A stretch of 64,000 bases of DNA from Pseudomonas fluorescens (GCF_001623525.1 NZ_CP015225.1:6646501-6710500); one strand, 5' to 3'; shown: positions 8,761-17,657, counted from the stretch's first letter. Program-made: numbers and translations. Notes: generated by a model not told the origin, from the letters alone.

Positions 8761-8772
8761 CCTCTTGTTGTT
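8761..8772 (-). promoter_or_regulatory. Hfq/Crc catabolite-repression motif over the glxR ribosome site
   Basis: The minus strand reads AACAACAAGAGG, a perfect match to the CA motif (AAnAAnAA) that Hfq binds together with Crc in Pseudomonas. It is directly fused to the Shine-Dalgarno of glxR, 8 nt before the ATG, where binding would block initiation. Confidence 0.7.
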
Positions 8773-8804
8773 AGATGTCCCGGTGTCTCTGGGTTCGGTG
8801 TCCC

Positions 8805-8914
8805 TGTGGCGAGGGAGCTTGCTCCCGCTGGGTCGCGAAGCGGCCCCAGAAATCGTGCCGGGTGAAATCATGCGTCTGCTTCGCAGCCGAGCGGGAGCAA
8901 GCTCCCTCGCCACA
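8805..8914. repeat. REPIN, type A (110 nt)
   Basis: Inverted REP pair in the hyi-glxR spacer with GTGGCGAGGGAGCTTGCTCC ends. Confidence 0.9.
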
Positions 8915-8929
8915 AAAGCTCGCGCGGGA

Positions 8930-9712
8930 TCAGATCGCGTTATGGGTTTTCAGCCAGCCCAGGCCGGCTTCGGTGGTGGTCAGCGGCTTGTATTCACAGC
9001 CGACCCAACCCTGGTAGCCGATGCGGTCCAGGTGTTCGAACAGGAAGCGGTAGTTGATCTCGCCTGTACCCGGCTCGTTGCGCCCCGGGTTGTCCGCCAG
9101 CTGCACATGGTTGATCTCGCCCAGGTGCGCCGACAGGGTTCGGGCCAGGTCACCTTCCATGATCTGCATGTGGTAGATGTCGTATTGCAGGAACAGGTTC
9201 GCGCTGCCTACCTGCTCGCGAATCGACAGGGCCTGGGCGGTGTTGTTCAGGTAGAAGCCAGGAATGTCACGGGTGTTGATGGCTTCCATCACCAGCTTGA
9301 TGCCTTTGGCCTGCAACTTTTCGGCGGCGTATTTCAGGTTGGCGACGAAGGTTTTCTCCACCAGGGTTTCACTGCAGTTCTGCGGACGAATCCCCGACAG
9401 GCAGTTGACCTGGGTGTTGCCCAGCACCTGGGCATAGGCGATGGCCAGGTCGACACCGGCGCGGAATTCCTCGACCCTGTCCGGCAGGCAGGCAATGCCG
9501 CGCTCGCCCTTGGCCCAGTCACCGGCCGGCAGGTTGAACAGCACTTGGGTCAGGCCGTGGGCGTCGAGCAAGGCCTTGAGTTCGGCGGAGCTGTAGTCAT
9601 AGGGGAACAGGTATTCGACGCCACTGAACCCGGCCTTGGCGGCGGCTTCGAAACGGGCGAGGAAATCCTGCTCGGTGAACAGCATGGACAGGTTGGCGGC
9701 GAAACGCGGCAT
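8930..9712 (-). CDS. hyi: Hydroxypyruvate isomerase
   Basis: A 260-residue TIM-barrel protein of the xylose isomerase-like (AP endonuclease 2) superfamily, Hyi/OtnI type. It interconverts hydroxypyruvate and tartronate semialdehyde. The start MPRFAANLSMLFTEQDFLAR and segments VNCLSGIRPQ, EAINTRDIPGFYLNN and QYDIYHMQIMEGDL carry the metal-binding Glu/Asp/His residues expected for the family. The ATG at 9712 has AGGAG 8 nt upstream. It is second in the gcl operon, flanked on both sides by REPINs. Confidence 0.95.
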   Translation of the reverse strand: MPRFAANLSMLFTEQDFLARFEAAAKAGFSGVEYLFPYDYSSAELKALLDAHGLTQVLFNLPAGDWAKGERGIACLPDRVEEFRAGVDLAIAYAQVLGNTQVNCLSGIRPQNCSETLVEKTFVANLKYAAEKLQAKGIKLVMEAINTRDIPGFYLNNTAQALSIREQVGSANLFLQYDIYHMQIMEGDLARTLSAHLGEINHVQLADNPGRNEPGTGEINYRFLFEHLDRIGYQGWVGCEYKPLTTTEAGLGWLKTHNAI

Positions 9713-9743
9713 GACAGTCTCCTATGGACGAGTAGAGGCCCCT

Positions 9744-9832
9744 TGTGGCGAGGGAGCTTGCTCCCGCTCGAGTGCGAAGCCCTCAAAAAAGGGGCTGCTG
9801 CGCAGCCAGCGGGAGCAAGCTCCCTCGCCACA
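9744..9832. repeat. REPIN, type A (short, 89 nt)
   Basis: Inverted REP pair in the gcl-hyi spacer. It is the shortest type-A REPIN in the window. Confidence 0.9.
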
Positions 9833-9881
9833 GGTCCGGTGATTTCCTTGATGAACAGTATTGCCTGTGAAGGCCTCAGTA

Positions 9882-11657
9882 CTAGTCGAGCAATGAAATG
9901 GCAGTCGGTGCATCGTTGCCCACCAGCGCCAGATCTTCAAACTCATTGACGGCGTTGATCTCGGTGCCCATGGAAATGTTAGTCACCCGTTCCAGGATAA
10001 TCTCGACGATCACCGGCACCTTGAACTCCTCGATCATTTTCTCGGCCTGGCGCAGGGCCGGTGCGATCTGACTCGGTTCGAACACCCGTAGCGCCTTGCA
10101 CCCCAGGCCTTCGGCCACGGCAATGTGGTCCACGCCATAGCCGTTGAGCTCCGGTGCGTTGAGGTTGTCGAAGGACAGCTGCACGCAGTAATCCATGTCG
10201 AACCCGCGTTGGGCCTGGCGGATCAGCCCCAGATAAGAGTTGTTCACCACCACATGGATGTACGGCAGCTTGAACTGCGCACCCACCGCCAGCTCTTCGA
10301 TCATGAACTGGAAGTCATAGTCGCCCGACAGCGCGACGACCTTGCGGCTCGGATCGGCCTTGACCACCCCCAGCGCGGCCGGAATGGTCCAGCCCAAAGG
10401 ACCTGCCTGGCCACAGTTGATCCAATGGCGTGGCTTGTAGACGTGGAGGAACTGCGCCCCGGCGATCTGTGACAAGCCAATGGTGCTGACGTAGCAGGTG
10501 TCCTTGCCGAATACCTGGTTCATTTCTTCGTACACACGCTGTGGCTTGACCGGCACGTTGTCGAAGTGCGTCTTGCGTTGCAGGCTGGCCTTGCGTTGCT
10601 GGCAGTCTTGCAACCAGGCGTCGCGGTTTTTCAGCTTACCGGCGGCTTGCCATTCACGGGCCACTTCGATGAACACCGTCAGGGCCGAGGCGGCATCGGA
10701 AACGATGCCCAGGTCGGGAGTGAACACGCGGCCGATCTGGGTCGGCTCGATGTCCACGTGAATGAACGTGCGGCCTTCGGTATAGACATCCACCGAACCG
10801 GTGTGACGGTTGGCCCAGCGGTTGCCGATGCCCAGCACCACGTCCGACTTGAGCAAGGTTGCGTTGCCATAGCGATGGGAGGTTTGCAGGCCGACCATGC
10901 CGACCATCAGCGGGTGATCGTCGGGGATGGTGCCCCAGCCCATCAAGGTTGGGATGACGGGGATGCCAGTCAGTTCGGCGAACGCCACCAGCAGTTCGCT
11001 GGCATCGGCGTTGATGATGCCGCCGCCAGCCACCAGCAATGGACGCTCAGCCTGATTGAGCATCGCCAGGGCTTTCTCGATCTGCACGCGGTTGGCCGCG
11101 GGTTTGGCCAGGGGCAGTGGCTGGTAGGCGTCGATGTCGAATTCGATCTCGGCCATCTGCACGTCGAACGGCAGGTCGATCAGCACCGGGCCCGGACGGC
11201 CGGAGCGCATCTCGAAGAACGCCTTCTGGAAGGCATACGGCACCTGGCCCGGCTCGAGCACGGTGGTTGCCCATTTGGTCACGGGTTTGACGATGCTGGT
11301 GATATCCACAGCCTGGAAGTCTTCCTTGTGCAGACGGGCGCGAGGGGCTTGCCCGGTGATGCACAGGATCGGGATCGAGTCGGCCGAGGCGCTGTAGAGC
11401 CCTGTCACCATGTCGGTGCCGGCCGGGCCCGAGGTGCCGATGCACACACCGATATTGCCGGCCTTGGTGCGGGTGTAGCCCTCGGCCATGTGGGAGGCGC
11501 CTTCAACGTGGCGAGCAAGGACGTGATCGATGCCACCCACTTTCTGCAGGGCGGAGTACAGCGGGTTGATCGCGGCACCCGGGATACCGAAGGCGGTGTC
11601 CACGCCTTCACGGCGCATTACCAGAACGGCGGCTTCGATTGCTCTCATTTTGCTCAT
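9882..11657 (-). CDS. gcl: Glyoxylate carboligase (tartronate-semialdehyde synthase)
   Basis: A 591-residue thiamine-diphosphate enzyme that joins two glyoxylates to give tartronate semialdehyde + CO2. The three TPP-enzyme domains are present, and the diphosphate/Mg segment [12 protein letters not shown]...VVVNNSYLG is near residues 455-485. At position 51 the usual cofactor-activating Glu is replaced by Val ([13 protein letters not shown]), a known hallmark of Gcl, which makes the assignment very firm. The ATG at 11657 has AAGAGG upstream. It is the first gene of the operon. A sigma-70-like promoter with an overlapping downstream TTGTATACAA palindrome lies just upstream. Confidence 0.97.
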   Translation of the reverse strand: MSKMRAIEAAVLVMRREGVDTAFGIPGAAINPLYSALQKVGGIDHVLARHVEGASHMAEGYTRTKAGNIGVCIGTSGPAGTDMVTGLYSASADSIPILCITGQAPRARLHKEDFQAVDITSIVKPVTKWATTVLEPGQVPYAFQKAFFEMRSGRPGPVLIDLPFDVQMAEIEFDIDAYQPLPLAKPAANRVQIEKALAMLNQAERPLLVAGGGIINADASELLVAFAELTGIPVIPTLMGWGTIPDDHPLMVGMVGLQTSHRYGNATLLKSDVVLGIGNRWANRHTGSVDVYTEGRTFIHVDIEPTQIGRVFTPDLGIVSDAASALTVFIEVAREWQAAGKLKNRDAWLQDCQQRKASLQRKTHFDNVPVKPQRVYEEMNQVFGKDTCYVSTIGLSQIAGAQFLHVYKPRHWINCGQAGPLGWTIPAALGVVKADPSRKVVALSGDYDFQFMIEELAVGAQFKLPYIHVVVNNSYLGLIRQAQRGFDMDYCVQLSFDNLNAPELNGYGVDHIAVAEGLGCKALRVFEPSQIAPALRQAEKMIEEFKVPVIVEIILERVTNISMGTEINAVNEFEDLALVGNDAPTAISLLD

Positions 11658-11682
11658 TGTTTGTGCCTCTTACGTTTTGTAA

Positions 11683-11692
11683 TTGTATACAA
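11683..11692. promoter_or_regulatory. TTGTATACAA operator, gcl-proximal
   Basis: A perfect 10-bp palindrome located about +8 to +17 of the predicted gcl start point, suited to roadblock repression. The T-G-T-A-T-A-C-A type fits GntR/FadR-family operators. GclR, a GntR-family repressor of gcl in P. putida, is the obvious candidate ligand (inference). Confidence 0.65.
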
Positions 11693-11706
11693 GTGGCTGT
11701 GTGATG

Positions 11707-11736
11707 AGTGTATTCACGGTAAATGGCGCAGGTCAA
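11707..11736 (-). promoter_or_regulatory. Predicted sigma-70 promoter of the gcl operon
   Basis: On the minus strand, -35 TTGACC (11731-11736) and -10 TACACT (11707-11712) are separated by 18 bp, placing the start near 11700 with about 43 nt of leader before gcl. Confidence 0.55.
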
Positions 11737-11822
11737 TCCATTTCCTCAAGCACCTGTTTCATTCGTCGGAAGGTCAGGTTTTGCTGTGGTCTTCATCGAT
11801 TAAAGTGGCCTGCGAGGAATTA

Positions 11823-11832
11823 TTGTATACAA
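11823..11832. promoter_or_regulatory. TTGTATACAA operator, distal copy
   Basis: A second identical palindrome exactly 140 bp (centre to centre) from the first and 93 nt upstream of the divergent GlcG-like gene. It could control that gene or allow looping. Confidence 0.6.
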
Positions 11833-11924
11833 AATTATGAATTACTGTGTTCTATTTGTTGTGTTCGGTTTTGCTGAAAGTGAAGCCCGCAAGGTTCTCC
11901 CATAACAAAAGAAGGACAGCACCC

Positions 11925-12366
11925 ATGAGCGTTCTAACCTTGAAAATCGCCGTCAACCTGGCCGGGCAAGCCCTTGCCGTCGGTCGTGAAATCAGCGCTG
12001 CGCCTTTGACCGTCGCGGTCCTGGACAGTGGCGGACACCTGATTGCCTTGCAGCGCGAAGACGGCGCCAGCCTGCTTCGCCCGCAGATCGCCATCGGCAA
12101 GGCCTGGGGCGCCATCGCCCTGGGTAAAGGCTCGCGTCTGCTCGCCCAGGACGCCCAGCAACGCCCGGCGTTCTTTGCCGCTTTGAATGGGTTGGGACAG
12201 GGCAACGTCGTACCGGCCCCGGGTGGGGTATTGATCAGGGATCAGGATGGGAAGGTGCTGGGGGGCGATGGGGGTCAGTGGTGATGTTTCGGATGTGGAT
12301 GAGCAGGTGGCGGTCAGGGCGGTGGAGGCGCTGCAGTTGAGGGCGGATGTGGGGGTGGTTGCTTGA
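11925..12366 (+). pseudogene. GlcG/HbpS-like (DUF336) protein gene, frameshifted near its 3' end
   Basis: The start ATG 11925 has AAGGA upstream. About 113 residues of a GlcG/HbpS-type domain are read, with TVAVLDSGGHLIALQREDGA, IAIGKAW, and PAPGGVLIRDQDGKVLG. After that the frame ends early at 12284 (…GGDGGQW). Removing one G from the G6 run at 12260-12265 restores the family ending AMGVSGDVSDVDEQVAVRA and a stop at 12364-12366, giving about 146 residues. It is divergent from gcl and shares the operator region. Members often sit beside glycolate/glyoxylate genes; a heme- or small-molecule-binding role is known for HbpS. The indel may be a sequencing error or real. Confidence 0.75.
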
Positions 12367-12450
12367 TTTTTATGCTGATTTGACTGGCGTCTTCGCGAGC
12401 AGGCTCAGATTTGATGCTGGACACATAATGTCTAAATACCGCAAACCCAG

Positions 12451-12474
12451 TGTGGGAGCGGGCTTGCTCGCGAT
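12451..12474 (+). repeat. Single REP unit, type B
   Basis: TGTGGGAGCGGGCTTGCTCGCGAT, an unpaired REP hairpin between the GlcG-like gene and the convergent TetR gene. Confidence 0.8.
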
Positions 12475-12491
12475 TGAAGGCGACTCGGTCT

Positions 12492-13098
12492 TCAGTCTGG
12501 CTCACACCCCTTCAACACCAACCGAATAATCGTCTGCGCCGCCGCTTCGTAATCCGCTTCATCCAGCTTGGCCTTGCCGGTCACGGCGCTGATCTGCCAG
12601 TCGAAATCGGCATAGGTCTGGGTGGCGGCCCAGATGCTGAACATCAGGTGGTTGGGGTCGATGGGGGCGATCTGGCCACGGTCGATCCAGGTCTGGATGC
12701 AGTCGATGTTGTGCCGGGCCTGGGCGTTGAGTTGTTCCACCAGGTCGGGGCTCAGGTGGGGGGGCGCCGTGCATGATTTCGCTGGCGAAGACTTTCGAGG
12801 CGAAGGGCAGGTCGCGGGAAATGCGGATCTTGGAGCGGATGTAATGACTCAGTACCTCGCCGGGCACACCGTCGGCATTGAACGGTGTCGAAGCCTGGAG
12901 AATCGGCTCGATGATGCTTTCCAGTACCTCGCGGTAGAGGTTTTCCTTGGATTTGAAGTAGTAGTAGACGTTGGGTTTGGGCAGGCCCGCCTTGGCCGCG
13001 ATGTCGCTGGTCTTGGTCGCGGCGAAGCCCTTGTCGGCAAACTCTTCGCTGGCGGCACGCAGGATCAATTCTTTGTTGCGCTCGCGGATAGTGCTCAT
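12492..13098 (-). pseudogene. TetR-family regulator, RutR-like, frameshifted
   Basis: The N-terminal part (start ATG 13098, MSTIRERNKELILRAASEEF) carries a TetR helix-turn-helix (TSDIAAKAGLPKPNVYYYFKSKENLY). The C-terminal part, in another frame, continues with LNAQARHNIDCIQTWIDRG and a YcdC/RutR-type ligand domain ending at 12492. The frames join if one G is removed from the G7 run at 12758-12764, giving about 201 residues, the usual size of the family. RutR-like regulators sense pyrimidine/purine metabolites, which suits the neighbouring glyoxylate operon (inference). As written, the protein would lose its ligand domain. Confidence 0.8.
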
Positions 13099-13229
13099 AA
13101 ACCCAGGGGTTCCTTGCCTGTTCTGGCGGTGGCGCATGGTAGCACCGGCCTCGCGCGGCGCTCAAGAATGCCCAAGGCGCCGCGGCTCGCGGTATGCTGC
13201 GCGGCATTATTATTCAAGGAGCCCACTCC

Positions 13230-14144
13230 ATGGCTGGAAGCAGTTTGCTGGTACTGATCGACGATATCGCCACCGTGCTCGACGATGTCGCGCTGATGAC
13301 CAAGATGGCCGCCAAGAAAACCGCCGGCGTGCTCGGCGATGACCTGGCGCTCAATGCCCAGCAAGTCTCGGGTGTGCGTGCCGAGCGGGAGCTGCCGGTA
13401 GTCTGGGCAGTGGCCAAGGGTTCGTTTATCAACAAGTTGATCCTGGTGCCGTCGGCGCTGGCGATCAGCGCCTTCGTGCCCTGGTTGGTGACGCCGTTGT
13501 TGATGGTGGGCGGCGCCTACCTGTGTTTCGAAGGGTTCGAAAAGCTGGCCCACAAGTTCCTCCACAGCCCGGCCGAAGAGCAGGCAGAACATGCGCAACT
13601 GGTCGAGGCCGTGGCGGATCCGGCGGTCGATCTGGTGGCCTTTGAAAAGGACAAGATCAAGGGTGCGGTACGCACCGACTTCATCCTGTCGGCGGAAATC
13701 ATCGCCATCACCCTCGGCACCGTTGCCGACGCCGCACTGACCCAGCAGGTGATCGTCCTGTCGGGCATCGCCATCGTCATGACCATTGGCGTCTATGGCC
13801 TGGTGGCCGGCATCGTCAAGCTCGATGACCTGGGGCTTTGGTTGACCCAGAAACCAGGGCAGGCCGCCAAAAGCATCGGAGGCGCCATCCTGAGTGCAGC
13901 GCCCTACATGATGAAAAGTCTGTCGGTGATCGGCACGGCGGCGATGTTCCTGGTGGGCGGTGGCATCCTGACCCATGGCGTGCCGGTGGTGCATCACTGG
14001 ATCGAAGGCGTGACGGCCAGCGCCGGTGGTGCCGGGTTTATCGTGCCGATGTTGCTCAATGCGGTGGCGGGGATCGTCGCTGGGGCGGCGGTGTTGGCGG
14101 GGGTGATGGTGGTCGGCAAGGTCTGGAAAGCGCTGAAAGGCTAA
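13230..14144 (+). CDS. DUF808 (YedI-family) membrane protein
   Basis: A 304-residue inner-membrane protein beginning [20 protein letters not shown]. Family features are the conserved start, the [20 protein letters not shown] segment and about six to eight membrane helices in the central and C-terminal parts. Function is unknown for the family. The ATG at 13230 has AAGGAG 10 nt upstream; it is divergent from the TetR gene, 131 bp away. A type-B REPIN follows. Confidence 0.88.
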   Translation: MAGSSLLVLIDDIATVLDDVALMTKMAAKKTAGVLGDDLALNAQQVSGVRAERELPVVWAVAKGSFINKLILVPSALAISAFVPWLVTPLLMVGGAYLCFEGFEKLAHKFLHSPAEEQAEHAQLVEAVADPAVDLVAFEKDKIKGAVRTDFILSAEIIAITLGTVADAALTQQVIVLSGIAIVMTIGVYGLVAGIVKLDDLGLWLTQKPGQAAKSIGGAILSAAPYMMKSLSVIGTAAMFLVGGGILTHGVPVVHHWIEGVTASAGGAGFIVPMLLNAVAGIVAGAAVLAGVMVVGKVWKALKG

Positions 14145-14165
14145 GACCTGGCAACCCATGACAAC

Positions 14166-14255
14166 TGTGGGAGCGAGCTTGCTCGCGATAGCGGTCTGTC
14201 AGACAACATAAAGGTTGAATGACAGGCCTTCATCGCCAGCAAGCTCGCTCCCACA
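14166..14255. repeat. REPIN, type B (90 nt)
   Basis: TGTGGGAGCGAGCTTGCTCGCGAT at the left and its inverted copy at the right, between the convergent DUF808 and mlaA-like genes. Confidence 0.88.
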
Positions 14256-14278
14256 GCGGGTTTTGGGGTGGCCGAACG

Positions 14279-15067
14279 TTACTCGGCAATCTGCAACTTG
14301 CGCGACTCGGTGTACACGTAGCGCACCTTCTCATATTCGAACGGCGAGTTCAGTTGCCCGTAGCGGAAGCTGGTCTGGTAGCGTTTGTCGACGCCGCGCA
14401 GAAGCAGCAATTCCGGGTGGTTGGCGCTGACTTCGGCGACATTGAGGTAGTTGATCGCTGATTCGGCCGTGTAGTCCACCAACAAGCCTGAGGTGTCGCG
14501 CAGGTTCGAAGGGCCGAAGATCGGCAATACGAAGTACGCGCCGCCAGGGACGCCGTAGAAGCCCAGGGTCTGGCCGAAGTCTTCGCTCTGGCGCGGCAGG
14601 CCCATGGCGGTGGCCGGGTCCCACAGGCCGGCGATGCCGACGGTGGTGTTGAGCAGCAGGCGCGCTGTGGTTTCCATCGAACGCTTGCCCTTGAATTGCA
14701 GCAGGCTGTTCATCAGGTTCGGCACATCCCCCAGGTTGTTGAAGAAGTTGCTGACGCCGGTGCGCACGAAGCTGGGCGTGACGTAGCGGTAGCCATCGAC
14801 CACCGGCAGGAAGACCCATTGGTCGAAGCGGTAGTTGAAGTGGTAGACGCGGCGGTTCCAGGATTCCAGCGGGTCATAGACGTTCAAGGCATTGAGCGTC
14901 GAGCGCTCGAACTCACGCTGGTCCAGCCCCGGGTTGAACTTGAGCTTGCTCAACGGCTCCTTGAAACCGTCGGAGTCCACCACCACAGGCGCATTGGCCT
15001 TGCTGTTATCGGCCTGGGCCAGGCCAGCACTCATTAACGCAGCGATAAGCAGGAGATATTTAGCCAC
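14279..15067 (-). CDS. mlaA: MlaA/VacJ family outer-membrane phospholipid transport protein
   Basis: A 262-residue MlaA-family protein. Hallmarks: NVYDPLESWNRRVYHFNYRFD, NFFNNLGDVPNLMNSLLQ, LLLNTTVGIAGLWDPA, and the ending segment DFGQTLGFYGVPGGAYFVLPIFGPSNLRD. MlaA extracts misplaced phospholipids from the outer leaflet of the outer membrane for the Mla pathway. Unlike E. coli MlaA, its signal peptide has no lipobox Cys (ALMSAGLAQADNSK), so it should be cleaved by signal peptidase I. The start is GTG 15067 with GGAG 8 nt upstream. It overlaps the upstream hydrolase gene by 8 nt. Confidence 0.92.
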   Translation of the reverse strand: MAKYLLLIAALMSAGLAQADNSKANAPVVVDSDGFKEPLSKLKFNPGLDQREFERSTLNALNVYDPLESWNRRVYHFNYRFDQWVFLPVVDGYRYVTPSFVRTGVSNFFNNLGDVPNLMNSLLQFKGKRSMETTARLLLNTTVGIAGLWDPATAMGLPRQSEDFGQTLGFYGVPGGAYFVLPIFGPSNLRDTSGLLVDYTAESAINYLNVAEVSANHPELLLLRGVDKRYQTSFRYGQLNSPFEYEKVRYVYTESRKLQIAE

Positions 15068-16358
15068 GGAAGAACTCCAGCATCGCGTCGCTGTTGACGC
15101 GGTAATTAATGTTGCCGCAATGGCCGCCCAGTGGATAAACCGTCAAGCGGTCGCCAAAGGTCTTGCGCAGGAAGCCCAGGTCACCCGGGCCGAGGATCAC
15201 GTCGTCAGCGTTGTGCATGACGGCAATCTTCGGGCTGTCGTGCAGGTAATCCTTCAGCGCGTACAGGCTGACCTGGTCGACCAGTTGCAACAGGCTGCCG
15301 CCGTCAGTGCGCGCGCGCCACATCGGAATCACCTGCTCGGTGAGGTAACAGTCGAAATCGCATTGCAGTGCACGCTTGAGGAACGGCGTCAGGCTGGTGC
15401 TTTCGGTAATCGGGAACTTGGGCGGGATGATCAGCCCGCGCCGATTGATCAGGTCCGAAGTGAACGCGATGTCGGCCGCCGAGAAACGGAACGAGGTGCC
15501 GATCAGCATGGCCATCTGCTCGTTGCTCAAGTGTTGCTTGGACTGCTGGAAGTCATAGAGCAGCGCATCGTTGAGGTCGATGTAGCCTTTTTGCTGGAAG
15601 TAGCGCGTCAGCTTGTTCAGTACCAGTTCGTAGAACGTGGTGGTGCTGTTGATGCCCTTGACCTCGGTCTGGACCAGTTTGTCCAGGTTGGTGATCGAGG
15701 TGTAGAGGTTCACCGGTGGGTTGAGCAACAGCACTTTCTTGAAATTGAAGCTGCGCCGGGTTTCGTCCAGGTGTGCGACGAAGGCCGCGTCCAGGGCGCC
15801 GAGGCTGTAGCCGGTCAGGTAATACTCGGTCACTGGCAGCTTGGGGTTCTGCGCGCGCACGGCTTGCATCACCCGGTACATGTCTTCGGCGTCTTCCTTG
15901 CTGATGCCCGGGGTGGCAAAGCGTGAGGCGGCGCTCATGAAGTCGAAGCTGGTGGGCGAGGACAACTGCACCACGTGGTAGCCGGCCTTGTAGTAGAGGC
16001 GCTTGAGGTATTCATTAATGCTACTGTCAAAGCGCGCACCGGTGCCGGCGATGAGGAAGATCAGCGGCGCGGGTTTGTCCTGGGTGGCCATGCGGTAAGT
16101 GAGGCTTTTCACCGGCCAGAAGTTGTCCGGCAGGATGAACTCGCGTTCCGGGCGCAGGGTCAGGCTGTGGTCCGCCTGATTGATGTCTTCGATCAGCGGC
16201 AGCTCCGGGCGCAGGTCCGGCGGAGTGGTGGCGATGGTCGCTTCGAACGGGTTGGTCAAGGGGTAGCCATAGCTGGCGGCGTCAATGTCTGCCGCCAGCG
16301 CGGACGCACTCAGGATAAGGCCGCCGAGAAGGGCAGCGAAGCGCAAGGAACGGAGCAT
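15060..16358 (-). CDS. Secreted alpha/beta-hydrolase-fold protein, coupled to mlaA
   Basis: A 432-residue protein with a Sec signal peptide (1-22, ASALA). The alpha/beta-hydrolase features are an oxyanion region IFLIAGTGARFDS, the nucleophile elbow GYSLGALDA, a late acid NADDVI and a His in GGHCGN. The substrate is unknown; some databases carry a misleading kinase label for homologues. It overlaps mlaA by 8 nt, implying translational coupling and possibly a role in outer-membrane lipid handling (inference). An ATG at 16358 begins MLRSLRFAALLGG. Confidence 0.75.
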   Translation of the reverse strand: MLRSLRFAALLGGLILSASALAADIDAASYGYPLTNPFEATIATTPPDLRPELPLIEDINQADHSLTLRPEREFILPDNFWPVKSLTYRMATQDKPAPLIFLIAGTGARFDSSINEYLKRLYYKAGYHVVQLSSPTSFDFMSAASRFATPGISKEDAEDMYRVMQAVRAQNPKLPVTEYYLTGYSLGALDAAFVAHLDETRRSFNFKKVLLLNPPVNLYTSITNLDKLVQTEVKGINSTTTFYELVLNKLTRYFQQKGYIDLNDALLYDFQQSKQHLSNEQMAMLIGTSFRFSAADIAFTSDLINRRGLIIPPKFPITESTSLTPFLKRALQCDFDCYLTEQVIPMWRARTDGGSLLQLVDQVSLYALKDYLHDSPKIAVMHNADDVILGPGDLGFLRKTFGDRLTVYPLGGHCGNINYRVNSDAMLEFFRG

Positions 16359-16780
16359 GACTGGATCCCTTAGAGGAAGGTGCCGAATGAGGTTCGCAGG
16401 CTATGACCACCGAAGCAGAGCCAAGTGCCATGACGGGCACAAAACAGGCACGGACGGGGTGCGATAGTAGCGGGACGATACACGGTCGTGCGTGCTGGCG
16501 GCTAGTTATCTGGCGTTTGCCGGATTTGACTGCTAAATCTCATGTGTGATGGAGCTACAAATGCCCGGAACTGAGAGCTGGCGTTCTGATGTCGTTTCTC
16601 GTTGCCTCGACGTCGCAGGCAGAGCAGGTTCCAGATCGGCGCGGGTTGATGATCGACAGGTCAGTACTCCACTGACGTTCGAGCCGGTTTCTAAGCGGGC
16701 GTGATGGGGGCGCTGCCACCATAACTATACGTTGACGCCGCTCGGCATCCGCCGGGCGCAGCACTTTCGGGGAAGTAACG
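16359..16780. other. Intergenic region, divergent promoters expected
   Basis: 422 bases between the divergent hydrolase and betX genes. I see no convincing gene, no clear REP and no strong sigma-70 or sigma-54 box. A weak TATACG lies near 16725 (about 55 nt before betX). It probably holds both promoters and a regulator site for betX. Confidence 0.4.
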
Positions 16781-17635
16781 ATGAAGATGCGACGACTCTT
16801 GGGCGCAGGTGCCGCACTGGTACTGGCGATCAGCTCCACACTGGCTAGCGCCGAAACCAAAACCCTGAGCATCGGTTACGTTGACGGCTGGTCCGACAGC
16901 GTCGCGACCACTCACGTGGCCGCCGAAGTGATCAAGCAGAAACTCGGTTATGACGTGAAGCTGCAAGCGGTCGCGACCGGGATCATGTGGCAGGGTGTGG
17001 CCACCGGCAAACTCGACGCGATGCTTTCGGCTTGGCTGCCGGTGACTCACGGCGATTATTGGACCAAGAACAAGGATCAAGTGGTCGATTATGGCCCGAA
17101 CTTCAAGGACGCCAAAATCGGCCTGATCGTGCCGGAGTACGTCAAGGCCAAGTCGCTCGAAGATCTCAAGACCGACGACTCCTTCAAGAAGCGCATCGTC
17201 GGCATCGATGCCGGTTCAGGCGTGATGCTCAAGACCGAACAGGCAATCAAGGACTACGACCTGACCGGTTATCAACTCAAGGCCAGTTCCGGTGCCGGCA
17301 TGATTGCCGAGCTGACCCGCGCCGAGAAGAAAAACGAATCCATCGCGGTCACCGGTTGGGTGCCGCACTGGATGTTCGCCAAGTGGAAACTGCGCTTCCT
17401 GGAAGACCCGAAAGGCGTCTACGGCGCGGCTGAGACTGTAAACAGCATCGGCAGCAAGGAACTGGGCGCTAAGGCGCCGGAAGTGGCCGAGTTCCTGAAG
17501 AAGTTCCAGTGGGCTTCGAAAGACGAGATCGGCGAAGTCATGCTGGCGATCCAGGAAGGGGCTAAGCCGGACGCAGCGGCCAAGGACTGGGTCGCCAAGC
17601 ACCCGGACCGTGTAAAAGAGTGGACCGGCAAGTAA
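16781..17635 (+). CDS. betX: Glycine betaine ABC transporter periplasmic binding protein
   Basis: A 284-residue OpuAC-type substrate-binding protein with a signal peptide (to about residue 24, LASA). Aromatic residues for quaternary ammonium binding are visible: GYVDGWSDS, the segment MLSAWLPVTHGDYW and TGWVPHWMFAKW. It binds betaine (or a related compound) and feeds a permease encoded elsewhere; no permease genes are adjacent. P. aeruginosa has the orphan BetX next to the same DUF485/symporter pair, which supports the symbol. The ATG at 16781 has GGGGA upstream. A terminator follows. Confidence 0.85.
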   Translation: MKMRRLLGAGAALVLAISSTLASAETKTLSIGYVDGWSDSVATTHVAAEVIKQKLGYDVKLQAVATGIMWQGVATGKLDAMLSAWLPVTHGDYWTKNKDQVVDYGPNFKDAKIGLIVPEYVKAKSLEDLKTDDSFKKRIVGIDAGSGVMLKTEQAIKDYDLTGYQLKASSGAGMIAELTRAEKKNESIAVTGWVPHWMFAKWKLRFLEDPKGVYGAAETVNSIGSKELGAKAPEVAEFLKKFQWASKDEIGEVMLAIQEGAKPDAAAKDWVAKHPDRVKEWTGK

Positions 17636-17657
17636 CTCACCGGGTTTAGCTGGCTCG

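Noticed and set aside
12260..12265. Programmed ribosomal frameshifting as an explanation for the broken frames
   Set aside because: No slippery heptamer of the A-AAA-AAG type and no consistent downstream stem. The breaks occur in unrelated genes and in both directions.
16359..16780. Small frames in the gap upstream of betX
   Set aside because: None has a ribosome site together with plausible composition; the region is better seen as promoter DNA.
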